DNA from: Synanceia verrucosa
Taxonomy: Eukaryota > Chordata > Actinopteri > Perciformes > Synanceiidae
DNA: 64,000 bases
Direction of reading: 5' to 3'
Assembly (NCBI GenBank): GCA_029721515.1
Contig: JAQQSB010001506.1
Location: 1 to 64,000 of the forward strand
Every line of letters starts with the position of its first letter. Within the stretch, counting starts at the first letter, position 1. The translations under genes and the position numbers were made by a program. Below, in pieces: positions 40,769-53,250 of this stretch. The notes beneath the pieces were generated by a model, which saw only the letters and a list, made by a program, of their open reading frames with translations, was not told where the DNA came from and made no database searches.

Positions 40769-40839
40769 GCATTGGTGGTTCAGTGGTAGAATTCTCGCCT
40801 GCCATGCGGGAGACCCGGGTCCGATTCCCGGCCAATGCA
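40769..40839 (+). tRNA. tRNA-Gly(GCC) copy 3, best preserved
   Basis: Acceptor, anticodon and T stems all pair, D-loop AGTGGTAG is intact, anticodon GCC. The only obvious deviation is T-loop TCCGATT in place of TTCGATT. This is the copy of the array most likely to be expressed. Confidence 0.68.
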
Positions 40840-41066
40840 GAGGAGTTTTGAACAAGTGCACATCAACTAAAGAAGTACATCTTTGGAGCCCGTTACCCCG
40901 AGTAACAGATGTAGCAGTCACGTCGATTTGATGAATCCTGCTTTCTTGACTTACTCCAAAGTTATTCTGCATCTCTGTTTAGACGGTACAGGGCAGTATC
41001 ATCCAGCATCTGCTACATTTGAACAACAATCTTCTCAGAGAATTGCAGTTTGGTTTGCTAGTTTGA

Positions 41067-41137
41067 GCATTGGTTGTTCAGTAGTAGAATTCTCACCTCC
41101 CACGCGGGAGACCTGGCTCCGATTCCCAGCCAATGCA
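41067..41137 (+). pseudogene. tRNA-Gly(CCC) copy 4, degraded
   Basis: Acceptor GCATTGG/CCAATGC, D-region GGTTGTTCAGTAGTAG altered, anticodon CCC with A-C stem mismatch, T-arm CTGGC-TCCGATT-CCCAG with one mismatch. Confidence 0.65.
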
Positions 41138-41394
41138 GGGAACTTTTGAACTTAAGTGAGTAAAAAGTAGAGAACAACATCTTCGGAGCCCATTACTATT
41201 GATGAACAAACAAAGCCTCATGAAGTATTTTGGATATTCTTGACTCCTCTACATGGCACTCTTAATTTAAAGAAAAAGCAAAAAAAATGTCAATTTCCAT
41301 GACACTAGCCTTTTCGATTTATCAGGTTCATTATGTCTTCTTTTGAATAAATGTACGCTATTTTTTCATTTCTTCAGGCATTTTTTATGTCCAG

Positions 41395-41445
41395 TGCGTT
41401 TGGCTGTTAGCGGAAAGGTTGGTGGTTCGAATCCACCCAGGGACG
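41395..41445 (+). pseudogene. tRNA-Asn 3' fragment
   Basis: GCGTTTGGCTGTTAGCGG then GGTTGGTGGTTCGAATCC and ACCCAGGGACG match tRNA-Asn from the D-arm end to the 3' terminus. The anticodon loop reads TGTTAGC. The first ~22 nt are missing, and the downstream flank is that of the tRNA-Asn at 4620. Confidence 0.7.
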
Positions 41446-43192
41446 ATGGTTTATGTGTTTAACTAACCAGGTAATGTCATTTAAATAAGGGTGTTTGTCC
41501 CTTTCAGCCCTTCAAACGAACTCAGACCAATGACTCAGCATTGTTTGCGCATATGTGAACACTAACCAGAAAACACAGGAGGGCAAGCGTGGCAGCAGAC
41601 ACTTTGTTCCAAGTGAAAACTACCCAGAATTCAGTGCATTGGGGGTCTGAGAGCTCTAGAGGACCAGGTGTGAACAGAAAGGGGACTGAGACCCTATCAA
41701 AGCTGAATTGGACCTGAAAGAGAACCTGGTCCTCTTTGTGATAAACTCACAATGTGAACACAAAAGAACTGAGTTCTTTTTTAGTTGGTCCACTTTTTGG
41801 TCCACTTACAGAGGACTGAGTTCAGTTCACTTAAAGGGGACTAGATGTGAAAACACCCTTGGTCAGCTTGTTTCCAGTTCTCCACAAATCTGGAGCTTAT
41901 TGTTGTAGAGCTAATAACCCTGCATATTAAAACATAGACTGGTTCTTCTAAAGCACTCACACCTGTTGTTTACACACATTAGCAGTGGTGCTTAATGCAC
42001 TCTGGTCATTAGCAGCAGTTAGCCGTTAGCATTTCCCTCTCTGTGTTGCTTGGTGTGTTTAAACATAAGTTGTATGTAAATTTGATATTAATGTAAATGT
42101 TTAGCTACTTGTCTGTCTCAATCAGAAATATTGCTACATGTTGTATGTGTAGTATATTGAGCACTGAGGAAAGGTGACAATTGGTAGCCGGTAAATGAAA
42201 ATTAACATTAGCATTGCTACAATGCTCAGTTTGATGAAAATATGACGAGCAGTTTTGCTGTGATTCAGTGCAAAAAACAAAAGGATGTTTAAGTAATACA
42301 TAATTATACTGACTTTATAAATGCTGTATTAATGCTTTGTTAGGTCTGTCAGGAAATCACAAGCAAACAATTTACACCACTTACCTTCATCCTGAATTGT
42401 GACCGCTGTGTTCATCTGACAGGACACTGTTGACATGATGAAGCCTGTTCTCAGCAAACACCAATATTTCCATCATTATTGTTCATATTGGCAATTAAGA
42501 CACGCCAAGCAGCAGACGTTTTGAAGCAGCTACTACTACTGTTATCAGTACAGAGTGAGCGTCAACAACATGGAGAACATCTGTCTTCTTCTATGGAACC
42601 AGAATCAAAACAAGTTTTGTTGCCAAGTAAATTTGAAATTAAACATGGTTTTTAGCTTGGCACTTGGTGTATGACATGTAAACATGCAGAGAAGAATACA
42701 TATGAGGTGCAAAAGCTCTGATTATGTGGTAAAAAACTGGTAGAAAGGTAAAGATCTCCTTCCTCCTCTTGAGCTGAAGCAGCCGTGCTTCAGTCATTTT
42801 CTGTCTCTGCAGTCAATCTGTCCATCACACAGCTCCTCTTTTTCATCACCTTGTTGGCAACAGGAAACACACACATGGATTTTACACAGACATTTTCCAG
42901 CAGTTTCTCCACCAACATTTGCTTCACACCTGGTCACTGATTGCACTTCCTTGTGTTGTCAGTGACCTCCTGTTACACCACTAGCTACTATACAAATAAA
43001 TATGACACTTTCATACAGGTTAGTGCAGTTCAAAGTGACTCACAGATGACTGACAAGCCCAAAGAATCTGTGTAAACTGTGAAAAATTAAAAGCTATCAT
43101 AACAGTAAAAGTAGAAAAACAGTGAGAAGTGCAAACTAGATTAATAAAAATAACAATAACATATTATAAGTTAAATACAAACAAATAAGTGA
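41446..43192. other. No gene recognised
   Basis: Long non-coding stretch with AT-rich sequence near 43080-43190. No terminal repeats, RNA gene or domain are recognised. Confidence 0.5.
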
Positions 43193-45335
43193 TTGATAAA
43201 ACAGAGTAAAATCATCAAAAACACAGGTCCAGGTCCATATTCTGACTTTCTGTCTGAGTTCTCTGAGTTTTTATCAACTTTAGTCCTGAGAACTGATAAA
43301 GCCATTATTGTAGGTGACTTTAATATTCATGTGGACGTTGATAGTGACAGCCTTGGTACTGCTTTTATCTCGCTGTTAGATTCAATTGGCTTCTGTCAGA
43401 ATGTTCAGGAACCAACTCACTGTTTTAACCATACCCTCGACCTGGTCCTGACCTACGGCATTGAAGTAGAACATTTATCAGTCCACCAACAGAATTCCTT
43501 CCTATCAGACCATTATTTGTTAACCTTTTCTAAGGTTAACCTAATTTCTTCTGGACTACGCTCCATCAGGTAAATCCATGTACACTAGATGCTTATCTGA
43601 TGGTGCTGTAGCCAAGTTTAAGGATATAATTCCATTAGCTTTTAATTCAATACCTAATATCCAATATACTTGAGGGCTCAGACTTCAGTCCTACTCGAAT
43701 TGATAATTTGGTAGATAGTGCTGCAGACTCTCTGCGAGCATCTCTAGACTCTGTTGCTCCTCTAAAAAAGAAGCTAGTAAAGCACAGAAAGCTGGCTCCA
43801 TGGTATAACCCTCACACCCGCAGTTTAAAGCAAGCAGCAAGAAGATTTGAAAGGAAGTGGCGTTTAACGGTCTGCAAGAGTCTCACCTGGACTGGCATGA
43901 TAGTCTGAAAGCTTATAGGAATGCTCTCCGTAAGGCCAGAGCAGCTTATTATTCATCATTAATAGAGGAAAATAAAAACAACCCCAGGTTTCTTTTCAGC
44001 ACTGTAGCCAGGCTGACAGAGAGCCACAGCTCTACTGAACCATCTATTCCCATAACCCTCAGTAGTAGTGACTTCATGAGCTTCTTTAATGAGAAGATTA
44101 TAACTATTAGGGAGAAAATCAGTCACACTGTGCCTTTGACTGAAACCGCTTTGTCTTTAAACACAGGAAGCATAGGACTCATTGAAGAACTTGATGTATA
44201 CTTGGACTGCTTTTCTCCCATAGACCTCCACAAACTGACTTCAATGATTTCCTCATCTAAGCCTCCTACCTGTCTCTTAGATCCCATCCCAATGTCACTG
44301 CTTAAAGAAGTTTTACCGATTACTGAGCACCTCTTTACTGAACATGATCAACTTATCTTTGCTGTCAGGCTATGTACCTCAGTCATTTAAAGTAGCTGTA
44401 ATCAAATCTCTTATGAAGAAGCCTGGTCTTGATCCTGAAGTTTTAGCCAACTATAGACCAATATCCAACCTTCCTTTTCTATCTAAGATCCTTGAGAAAA
44501 CAGTGTGCAGTCAGCTGTGACTTCCTCCAGAACAATAATCAATTTGAGGACTTTCCAGTCAGGATTTAGAAAATATCATAGCACAGAGACAGCTCTGGTG
44601 AAAATTACTAATGACCTGCTAATTGCGTCAGATCAGCTGCCTTCGACACTATCGACCACCATATCCTGTTCCAGAGATTAGAACAATTAATTGGTGCTTT
44701 AAGCTGGTTTAAGTCCTATTTATCGGATCGCTCACAGTTTGTTCACGTTAATGATGAGTCCTCCATGCACTCTAAAGTCAGTTTTGGAGTTCCTCAAGGT
44801 TCTGTGCTTGGGCCAATTCTATTCACTTTATATATGCTTCCTTCAGGCAATGTTATCAGAAAACACTCCATAACCTGTCACTGTTATGCAGATGATACTC
44901 AGCTATATTTGTCATTTAAGTCAGATGAATCCAGCCAGTTAGCTAAACTCCAAACATGTCTTAAGGATATAAAAACTTGGATGACGGACAATTTCTTGTT
45001 GTTAAATTCAGACAAAACCGAAGTTATTCTAATTGGCCCCGAAAATCTCAGAAATAAATTAAATAAATCTAATGACTTAATTAATCGAGATGGCTTTGCA
45101 CCAGCCTTGAGCACCACTGTTAGGAATCTCGGGGTAATTTTTGACCGAGATATGTCCTTCAACGTCCACATGAAACAAACAGCAAGCACTTTTTTTTTCC
45201 ATCTGCGTAACATTGCAAAAATCAGGCATATTCTCTCTCAAAATGATGCAGAAAAATTAGTCCATGCATTTGTAACTTCTAGGCTGGACTATTGCAATTC
45301 CTTATTAGCAACCAACAACATAGAGGTGCGAGCAA
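43193..45335 (+). pseudogene. L2-type LINE endonuclease-RT, truncated and frameshifted
   Basis: Endonuclease end (IIVGDFNIHVDVDSDS, HTLDLVLT, SDHYLLTF) from 43193, a linker (KHRKLAPWYNPHTRSLK, ARAAYYSSLIEENKNNPR) and RT (ANYRPISNLPFLSKI near 44450, GFRKYHSTETAL, FGVPQGSVLGPILFTLYML, the catalytic YADDTQLYL at ~44890 and SRLDYCNSLL). Several frame changes and small deletions are present, including loss of the block before FDTIDHH. The first endonuclease half and the 3' tail are missing. L2-clade (CR1 superfamily) LINEs are common in fish and are the likely helpers of the L2-tailed SINEs in this window. Confidence 0.9.
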
Positions 45336-45399
45336 AATCAGAACCAAGCCTAACGTTCCCTGAGCCCATTTATAGCGCCAATCCTTGCTAGACAAGCTT

Positions 45400-46262
45400 C
45401 ACTATCTGGGTGTCGTCTTTGGATCAGATGTCATCAGTTCTTCTTCTTCATTGGTTGACGTTTTGATGCTGGCCATCTTCTGGGCAGACCTGCAGTGTTA
45501 ATGTGTGTTTCCTGGACACTCCTGGAGACATCCCCACCAAATAAAAAGCATTTAAAAATATGAACAGAATACAAATGATAATATACGTTATAATTAATTC
45601 ATAAAAAGTGTAAGTGTATATGAGTGGATAATAAGATAGCTACAGCTTGTTGTTTCTTCCTTTAATGGTAATACTACTGTTTTACTTTATTAATTTCTCT
45701 CTGTTCTCTACTGAACAAAACTTAACTTAATTAAATTGAAATCAATCAACAGATTAACCAACACGGATGATGAAATCATAGCATGTATGTAGGTGTACCA
45801 TGCAGGCAGATCTCCCTCATGTGTCACATTTGGTCTTTATCAGAAGGAGGAAAAAGGAGGAGGATCTGACATGATAAACTTTACTTATGACAATAGACTG
45901 AAGAATTAAAGCAGAGTGGACTATAATAAACTTAATTGTTATGTTCTGTCCTTAAGCAAAGGTGATGGTTTTCCTTGTAAACATAAACTCTTGTGTCAGG
46001 AATGCAGGATGCAGTTATAGATTTCATCTGTGTGACTTAGAGTGTCTTATGGTCAGTGCTGCAGAAGGTCCTATCTGGGTTGTTTACTCAAGCCTGTTGT
46101 AAAAGCATGTGTTTTCCTGTGGGGGAAGTGACAGAAATTCAACCTTGCAGCCTGCTGCTTTTACGAGTAACTGTATGGTTACCTGCATTTTAAACGTACT
46201 CTACTGATTATAAAGCTACAACCTAACTAAATGTTTATGCCATTTTCTTACAATTCCTTACA
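45400..46262 (+). repeat. Dispersed repeat, partner of 22463-23040
   Basis: TCAGATGTCATCAGTTCTTC begins both, and CTACAACCTAACTAAATG to AATTCCTTACA ends both. The middle here has about 280 extra bases. Confidence 0.65.
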
Positions 46263-46546
46263 ACTGTTAATTCAAGAGTCTTTACTGTCATTATATGACC
46301 AACCAAGATGGCAGCCCACGTACAGGCAGCGACTTCCGAGGGTCTCTGCTTTTTATGTTTGTAGTCTTTTGTGTGTTCACAAAGACCGGAAGCCTTGACA
46401 CCAGCTGAACTGTGGGAATTTGGGAAATCCAACAAACTCTTTCCATTGCCAAAGCTTTATTCCACCCAAACTGCTGTGGACCACAAAGTCCACACCTTGT
46501 CACCCAGAGTAGGTAACAGACTTAATGTCAGCAACAAACTCTGGGT

Positions 46547-46625
46547 CGCTGTGGCTGGGGTTCAAACGCCTAGAAAACCCATTGGATTTCAAATCGAGCG
46601 CATATAACCACTCGGACATCACTAC
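46547..46625 (-). pseudogene. tRNA-Ser(TGA) pseudogene
   Basis: Minus strand: GTCCGAGTGGTTATATGCGC, anticodon loop TTTGAAA (TGA), variable arm ATGGGTTTTCTAGG and TTTGAACCCC. The anticodon stem, T-stem and acceptor each have mismatches. Confidence 0.6.
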
Positions 46626-48719
46626 TGATACAGCATTGTGTGTCTGTGCTCACTGTCTCTCAATCGCGCTGGACATCACCATGAAACCTGGTTGGTTTTC
46701 TCCATTAACACTTTCCATAATGTTTCATCAAACAAGACAGAAAGGCGCTGTTTTGTGGACAGCCATGGAATCACTGCACAACACCCCAAATTAGTGGAAC
46801 AGCTTCACACATCACCATGGATATCATACAAAGATGCAAAGTAAGTTTGCAATGAACAAGGAATTCAACTCCAGTAACTTGATGCATGACACAGAAACAT
46901 TAACCTATAGACACATAAACCATGTAAATGTAGTGGAAATGTGATCTTTCACATGCAGATGTTATCTTGTTAGCATTCATAACAGATATAAACAGTACAA
47001 ACAGGAGATATAAAATGAGTTTTACTTGTTTCAATAATGTGAGTAAACATGAACATAGAAGATGCATTTGGAACTTCCCATCATTAATTAGCATCCACAT
47101 GAATGCTGTCTGCTTACATTTAAGGCCAATTTTTAGTACTCCATAAATTGCTGTGCGTGCACACAGAGCGCCCTCTACGTCGCCCGGAGAGCCTGTCGAA
47201 GAAACACTCTCCATTCTCTCCGGGAGCATGAAATAATTTTTAACTGTCCATCACTCCATCAGGGGAAAACCCGAGATGGCAAGGGGGCTGCGATTGGTCC
47301 TCTAAAAGCATCACTTCCAGAATTACTACTCTCTCCACAACATACAGTAGGAGCCATTCCCATGTTTTCCATGACTGGTCCGTGAAGATAATGTATCCCC
47401 ACAATGATGCTAGTCAGTGCAGTCTGACGGTAACACCCCTTTAAGAGCCTGGGTAAAAACCAGCTGCAATCCCTCATTTGTCCACAGGGAGGAGCAGTGA
47501 TTGTCTCCAGACTCAACCCAGTCTCTCATCATAACTATACATTGGGACAGTGCACAGTAGAAAAATAACCATATTCTGCCTCATTGTTTCTATATGAATG
47601 CAGCCATGTCACGTGACTTCAAAGTTTTGGCTGAAATCAAAATAACTTGGCTGCATTGCTGTTATTATCCATGTAAACTGTAATATTTGAAGATACTTTC
47701 TGAATTAAATGTGTTTTACAAGGCCAAAGTTTCCATAGGAAGGACTTTGTTTACAAACTGCAGCTAAAACACAAGCTACATCAGGAAAGATTTCCCGTCG
47801 ATGAGCTCCGATCATATTGAAGAAGACCATCATGGAATATTTTGCTGCACCGTCAGGAAACATATTGGATGTGACCAAAGCTTTTCCAATTATCCAAACC
47901 ATGCTGTTGTGTGACTAGGCAGAGCCCGACAGATCACATCGTCTGTCCTTAACTAAGCATTATAAAGTTCAAAACTATAATTTTTTTCTTGAAAAAATAT
48001 ATTATCACCTTCGGTGGTAGGCTCTCCAACAGGCTCTCCGGTGACAAGAGGAGCTCTCCTTGTTAAGCGTTTTTTTACTTTTACAATGCCCATGTATTCA
48101 TTAATATTGCCAATATTTACAGTGAAATACAGAAAAATGCTGCAGACATTTTCTTTATCCCACTAGTTTAATAAATGATGTTCTTCAATAAACTTTGTGG
48201 CTAAAAGAAAAGCTCCTAATGTCAGTACCTCAGTGCGTTTCAGTGATCACATATTATTCTGTAGCTTTGCCTTGGCGTGGCAGGGATACTGTCTATGATA
48301 TTTCACTATTCAATCATTTCCCTGTGCTTAACTTTCGCACATCTAATCCTTTGTGTGAGTGGCGTAAAATTGGCCACAACTTCCTTTGGGTTATTCCCCA
48401 TACAGAAAGAATAACTCCCCCATGTAGCTCCACCTAGCTCATCTCATCTCATGCTTTTCAGACTCTTGAGATCAATGTAAAAGACAACTTGCAAGGTGTC
48501 CCACACACATGGATTTGATTCCCATCTTGATGCAGGAGCAAGTTTACATGGTTAAGGTGTTGGACTGCTAGTTTTATGCATGTAAAATGATATTTTGGAG
48601 AGTCTCTCTGCTTAAAGGCACACGTAAATAAAGAGAAATGTAAATAAAGACATAAAGATATAGAAAAAATAGAAATATAAAAACATTTTCACTGGATTAT
48701 CTGTGGAATCTCTACATTC
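46626..48719. other. No gene recognised; short dispersed repeat at 46975-47125
   Basis: 46975-47125 matches 16270-16440 (TTTTACTTGTTTCAATAATG, CATCCACATGAATGCTGTCT). 48545-48660 resembles the end of the direct repeats at 17.5 and 18.9 kb. Short open frames carry no recognisable domain. Confidence 0.5.
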
Positions 48720-48945
48720 TGACCCCTGATGTCACTGTAAAACCACAAGAATATTCTGATAACCTCCATCACAGATCCATATGCTCATAGAAATATACCA
48801 TTCTTACCATAGATACACATCAAGGTGAGTTTCCTTCCTCTCTGTGATGAGAGAGAGAGAAGGAAGGAGTGTTCTACTTCTGAATATCTGCTGTGAACTA
48901 AAGGTCACATGTTCCAATCCCCACTTGTGGCAAAGATGGAGAAAT
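48720..48945 (+). repeat. Dispersed repeat interrupted by Tc1
   Basis: Matches 19020-19255; the alignment stops at the Tc1 left end and resumes after its right end (GTCGGAGTAAGGTGAACAGT at 50635 versus GTCAGGTAAGGTAAGG at 19260). Confidence 0.65.
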
Positions 48946-48947
48946 CA

Positions 48948-50631
48948 CGGTCATGGAAAAAATTATTCAGACCACCCTTGTTTTTTCTTCAATTTCTTGT
49001 TCATTCTAATATCTGTGGTACCACTAAACTTGTATAATACAATGAACACAACAAAAAATGCAGCTGGTCACATAATACTTTATGTCCTATTTGACATTCT
49101 TAAGCAATTGATTCCCAGGGTATATAAGAGGCCATTTTCATGTCACCAAGCAGCACTGCACATGCAAAAAGGCCTAGAGTGGTTTCACTGCTTACATTCA
49201 AGCCGTAGCACAACTCAGAAGTTGTCAGCTCTCACATAATACCTAAAACAAAGAATTATGTGAAGCAACAAGAGCAGCCATCTTGGCACTGCTGGAAATT
49301 GGCATGAGTGAGGAGAGACAGGTAGCGAAAAAAACTGTAGAAGATCTCAAGACAGCCGTTTTCATTCCAACAAAAAAAAACAAGCTGAACATGGCACTAC
49401 CAAATTGCTACCCTGGCCGTGGCAGGAAAGCGTCTTTCTACCCCGCAGAGATGACCGTGCACTCATCCGTTCCTGTGTCAAGAATGGGTAATTAGATTGA
49501 CCTCCAGGGACCTTAGCAAAATGAGTGGGCACTGCAATCGAGAGAAATGTGACTTGCTCGGCAAGGACAGTTGAGGCTCGACTTGTTGTTGAAGCTGGTT
49601 TTGAAGTCACACAGAGCAACGCAAAGCCCAGCCCTTCATCAATGAAAGGCAGAGGAAGGCCGGTTACTCTTTGCTTTCCTGAGACCACAAGGATTGAACG
49701 AAGTTGATGGATTGGGCTAAGAGTTCTCTTCAGTGATGAATCAATTTTGAATTGATGCCCACTCCAGCCAACTTACTGGTTAGGAGGAAGCCTGCAGGAA
49801 GCTTACAACCCAGACTGTCTTACACCCCTACGGTAAAACATAGGGGGTGGATCAGTCATGATCTGGGAGTTGTTTCAGTCTGGAGTGGAACAGGGCAAAT
49901 GCAATTGTGTGAAGGCCGAGATGAACCAGGGTCAAGTACAGGACTACCCTTGAAAGCAGTCTTGCTTCCATCAAGCTGGAAAAGTCTTTCCTGCCTCGAA
50001 TGACTGGATTTACCAGCAAGACAATGCCCTTGCCACCACGGCACGGGTCAGTTAAAACACGGATGGAGAACCACAACGGTATTCGCACCCATGCGCTTGG
50101 CCTGCTCAATCACCAGATCTTAATCCAATTGAAAACCTGTGGAAAATCATCAAACTCAAAATGAGAGAACCACAAGCCCAAAAACAAAGAAAATTTGTTT
50201 GAATTTGTCCAACAGGAATGGGCTGCTGTGACAACAGGGTAATGTCAGAAAGCTGGTGGAGAGCATGCCAAGGCGCATGGCTGCAGTCATCAAAAACAAT
50301 GGTTATGCAATCAAGTATTAACTCTTGTGTGTATCATGTGTTTAAAGCAAACAGAAAAGAAAACATGGAATGCTTAAAAAGTAGTGTTTTTGGCGGTACA
50401 ATGCACCATAGCTATTGATGTAAATTTAAGTAATTTTGGTTATTATCAAGAAAACCATGGAAAATGAATAATCCTTGGTTCTTAAATTAAACTCTCTCAT
50501 GAGCTATTTTGTTGTTTATCATTATAATTGTCCCAAAAACAAATGTACCTTTAGTTGAGCCAGGCATTAAAATTACCTGCAAGAAATTGAAGAAAACAAG
50601 GGAATTGGTCTAATAATTTTTTCCATGACTG
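48948..50631 (+). mobile_element. Tc1/mariner transposon, full length, decayed
   Basis: The right end reads in reverse CAGTCATGGAAAAAATTATT, and the left end carries the same sequence (CGGTCATGGAAAAAATTATT); inverted similarity continues for at least 60 bp (CCTTGTTTTCTTCAATTTCTTG). The right flank is TA, the expected target dinucleotide; the left flank now reads CA, probably TA mutated. Length about 1.68 kb is typical for fish Tc1 elements. Confidence 0.92.
49240..50330 (+). pseudogene. Tc1 transposase, multiple frameshifts
   Basis: Recognisable pieces in order: a GTAIERNVTCSARTVEARLV DNA-binding remnant (49525), FSDES of the catalytic core (~49730), VRRKPAGSL and TPTVKH, QDNA (~50020), and the PIENLWKII block with the catalytic Glu (~50130), ending near NNGYAIKY. 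Stops and indels separate them, so no transposase can be made. Confidence 0.88.
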
Positions 50632-50779
50632 TATGTCGGAGTAAGGTGAACAGTGGGACTCCCAAGGGGGTGACGCATGGTGAGGTGTGATCCACGCTGT
50701 TTTAATTCATGTTGCCATTTTTTTCAGTATGATCAAGCAACTAGCAGCATGTGAGTATGAAACCAAGTCCATACCCAGA

Positions 50780-50860
50780 GCTGTGGTGGCCGAGAGGTTA
50801 AGGGCTTGGACTTGAAATCCAATGGGGTTTCTGGCTGTAGGTTTGAAACCCTGTTAAATC
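50780..50860 (+). pseudogene. tRNA-Ser(TGA) pseudogene
   Basis: GGCCGAGAGGTTAAGG and TTGGA-CTTGAAA-TCCAA with anticodon TGA are well kept. The variable arm, T-stem and acceptor are not, and the 3' acceptor does not pair with GCTGTGG. Confidence 0.6.
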
Positions 50861-51280
50861 TTTCAGAAAGTGATACTTGATCTATATCCTTGCTCTGGCA
50901 GGGGACTGATGGACAAATAAAACAGCTCTGTGAGCATTCTTTTTACTCCTCTTTTCTGGCTTAAAGAAAGAGGCGTGTGTAATGGAAAATTACAACATTT
51001 CTAGTTTACATCTCAAAAGTCCAAAAAATTTCACAAGTGCTTCATGAAGCTTCACACTACTGTAGGGTGATTCTGTTGCTGTATGTGTAAGTTGTTTGAG
51101 TGACAATAGAGCAAAGACATAGAAACAAAAGGACTGAAATGTGCCCTTCCTCGAAAATGAGAAACATGTGAGTACCGCTCCAACAAATCAAAGGACATGA
51201 AAATTTTGAACTTGTTCAACTCACTGTTGATCATCTTTTTAGTCTCAAACTGCAAACAATATTAGAGAAAGCGATGACAC

Positions 51281-52961
51281 CAGGGGCGTCACTAGACCTA
51301 TCATACTGTACTGGGGCACACCTAAAGGGCACAAAGAATTCACTGAGCAGTACGCTATGAAAGCAAAGTGCGTGAGAAAAACATATTCAGCACTTATTTA
51401 TATATATAAAAAAAAACATAAATAGTTTTTAAACTATTCAATCAGTATCAGACTATGTTGTTGTCTGTCATCTCTCTGCCTCTGTACTTCTCTCCACTTA
51501 GTCTGAAGTAACATGAAAATACCCACTTGATTGTTTATTGCTGTACAAACATGTACATAGCTCAAAGTCTGCTATCTGCATTTTTTATAGTCTTCCAGTT
51601 TTCCATATGGGATTATAAGAAGAGTAGAGAAGCTGTTCTGTTATCCCACCCTTCCCTTGTGACTTCAAAAAAGTCACCTGACCTAAAAGCTTTCTGTAAA
51701 GAAACTGACAGGTTTTTTGTTTCTTCAAAAACTGTTTTCTGTTTTTCCTCATATGGGAAGTTTTGTATTTCTGCCATCAATATTCAAAAATCAAATGACT
51801 CAGAGGCAAAAAAGGAAAAAAACATGATTGGGACATCATTCAATGACGGATCAAACTCACCTCTGCTCTTGCTTTCGTCCATCTTTCTCTCCCTCACCTC
51901 TTCCTGCATTAACTGCTGTTCCACTTTGTCTGGACAGACATGTGGAATTTATATAAAACAAAAATCTAATTGGGGTAACCCAGCAAAACCCGATGCTCTG
52001 TAGCCATGTTTCTGGTGACAAATACAGAGAGGTGACTATTTTTTTCTGGCAACAAAACCAGATGCTGCTGTAGCCATTTTCTACCGGTGACAAAAAACAA
52101 GATTATTTTAGTCAAAGACTGCGAAACCACGATTAACAATGCACAAAGTCTACTGTGCTATTGTTTCTGTGAAAAAAACTTGGATAGTTTAAAATTTGAC
52201 CATTTCAGTTGAGAACCACTGCACCATCCATAGGCTGTATCTGTCTCAACTAACACAAGCTTCCTAAAAAAAAATCTATCATTGATTGACAGAGGTCCTG
52301 AAAGGCAGAACCATCAGACTACCGAACCAACATGATGTTTCATGCTGATGAAACTCACTGGAAATTCTCTGCACAGCTCGTGACAGCAAATGAATATCAT
52401 TGTCTTGATACAAGGAATAGCTGTTAGCTAACTTAGCATTAACCTGTTAGACAGACTTATGTTGTCTAGCTAGCTAGGAGGACTTCACTTACCTCTCTCA
52501 TTCCTCGCTGATTTGTCCCTACTACAGGTGAATAACTTTCTGATATCCATTCTAGGAGTTACAGTCTCGGAGTCCAAATCAAGAATTTAAATAATATATT
52601 TAACCTTCGCTTTTGCGTTACCTACCTCAACGCGGTGATTCTCTCTCTCTCTCTCTCTCTGGCTCTCTCAACTTCAAGATTGACCAGTATTATCAGCAGA
52701 AGTTGCTACACGTGAATAAATTATTAGCTGGCTAATATATTAATATATATACACTAGCCATGTGCGCATTGTTTATGTGGAGTGAATACAGTAGCAATGA
52801 ATTGCCATACTATGTGAATATGTGTACTACTGTGTAGTCTATGCTATGTAGATTCCTTAAAACGCTTCAAGTGATTTTTTTTATTGGTGAGAAATTTTTT
52901 ACTGGGACACTGGGCAGATCAATACTGGGGCACCAGTGAAATCTGTCTGGCGACATGCAGG
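51281..52961. mobile_element. Possible hAT-type DNA transposon remnant
   Basis: The left edge CAGGGGCGTCACTAGAC is typical of fish hAT termini, and the right edge in reverse (CCTGCATGTCGCCAGAC) resembles it weakly. ACTGGGGCAC occurs just inside both ends. Inside, an open frame of 158 codons at 51527-52003 has no recognisable transposase motif. No 8-bp target duplication was found by eye. Confidence 0.35.
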
Positions 52962-53250
52962 CTGGTTTTCAGTGGTTTTCAATAGCACACACTGATCCAG
53001 GAGTTACAGTCATCAGAAGAGAGGCTGTAGAAATCTGTCGGATTACTGACAAGGTCTGGTGGTAATTAAGAGGGATGCTGAATAAACATTTTAAGTTTGC
53101 AAAAGTCTGTCATTTTTATTGTCCACTGCTTTGATTGTCAATATTGGACATTACAGCCATGTCTTTAAGCCTAAAATGATGTAGTAAGCAATGTAGAATA
53201 TTTTCCACTCTCGCATTGTTGCTTTGCCACTTTATGAACCATTGCTGGTG

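Larger units (their letters stand above)
38192..41340 (+). repeat. Tandem array (~900-bp unit) of tRNA-Gly(GCC) and tRNA-Gly(CCC) copies
   Basis: Gly(GCC) copies at 38967, 39869 and 40769 are 902 and 900 bp apart; Gly(CCC) copies at 38461, 39267, 40169 and 41067 are 806, 902 and 898 bp apart. Flanks such as CATCCAGCATTTGCTATATT and CTTTTCAGAGAATTGNAG repeat in register. Half-units also resemble each other, so an older duplication made the GCC/CCC pair and later unequal exchange multiplied it. The first unit is truncated at its 5' side. Confidence 0.92.

Noticed and set aside
38461..41137. Regularly spaced repeats at 38-41 kb considered as a CRISPR-like array
   Set aside because: The repeats are ~900 bp apart, contain tRNA-Gly cloverleaves and belong to a eukaryotic genome; spacing and size exclude CRISPR.
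51527..52003. 158-codon plus-strand frame as a host gene
   Set aside because: No recognisable domain, low-complexity Ser/Lys-rich composition, and it lies inside a probable DNA-transposon relic.
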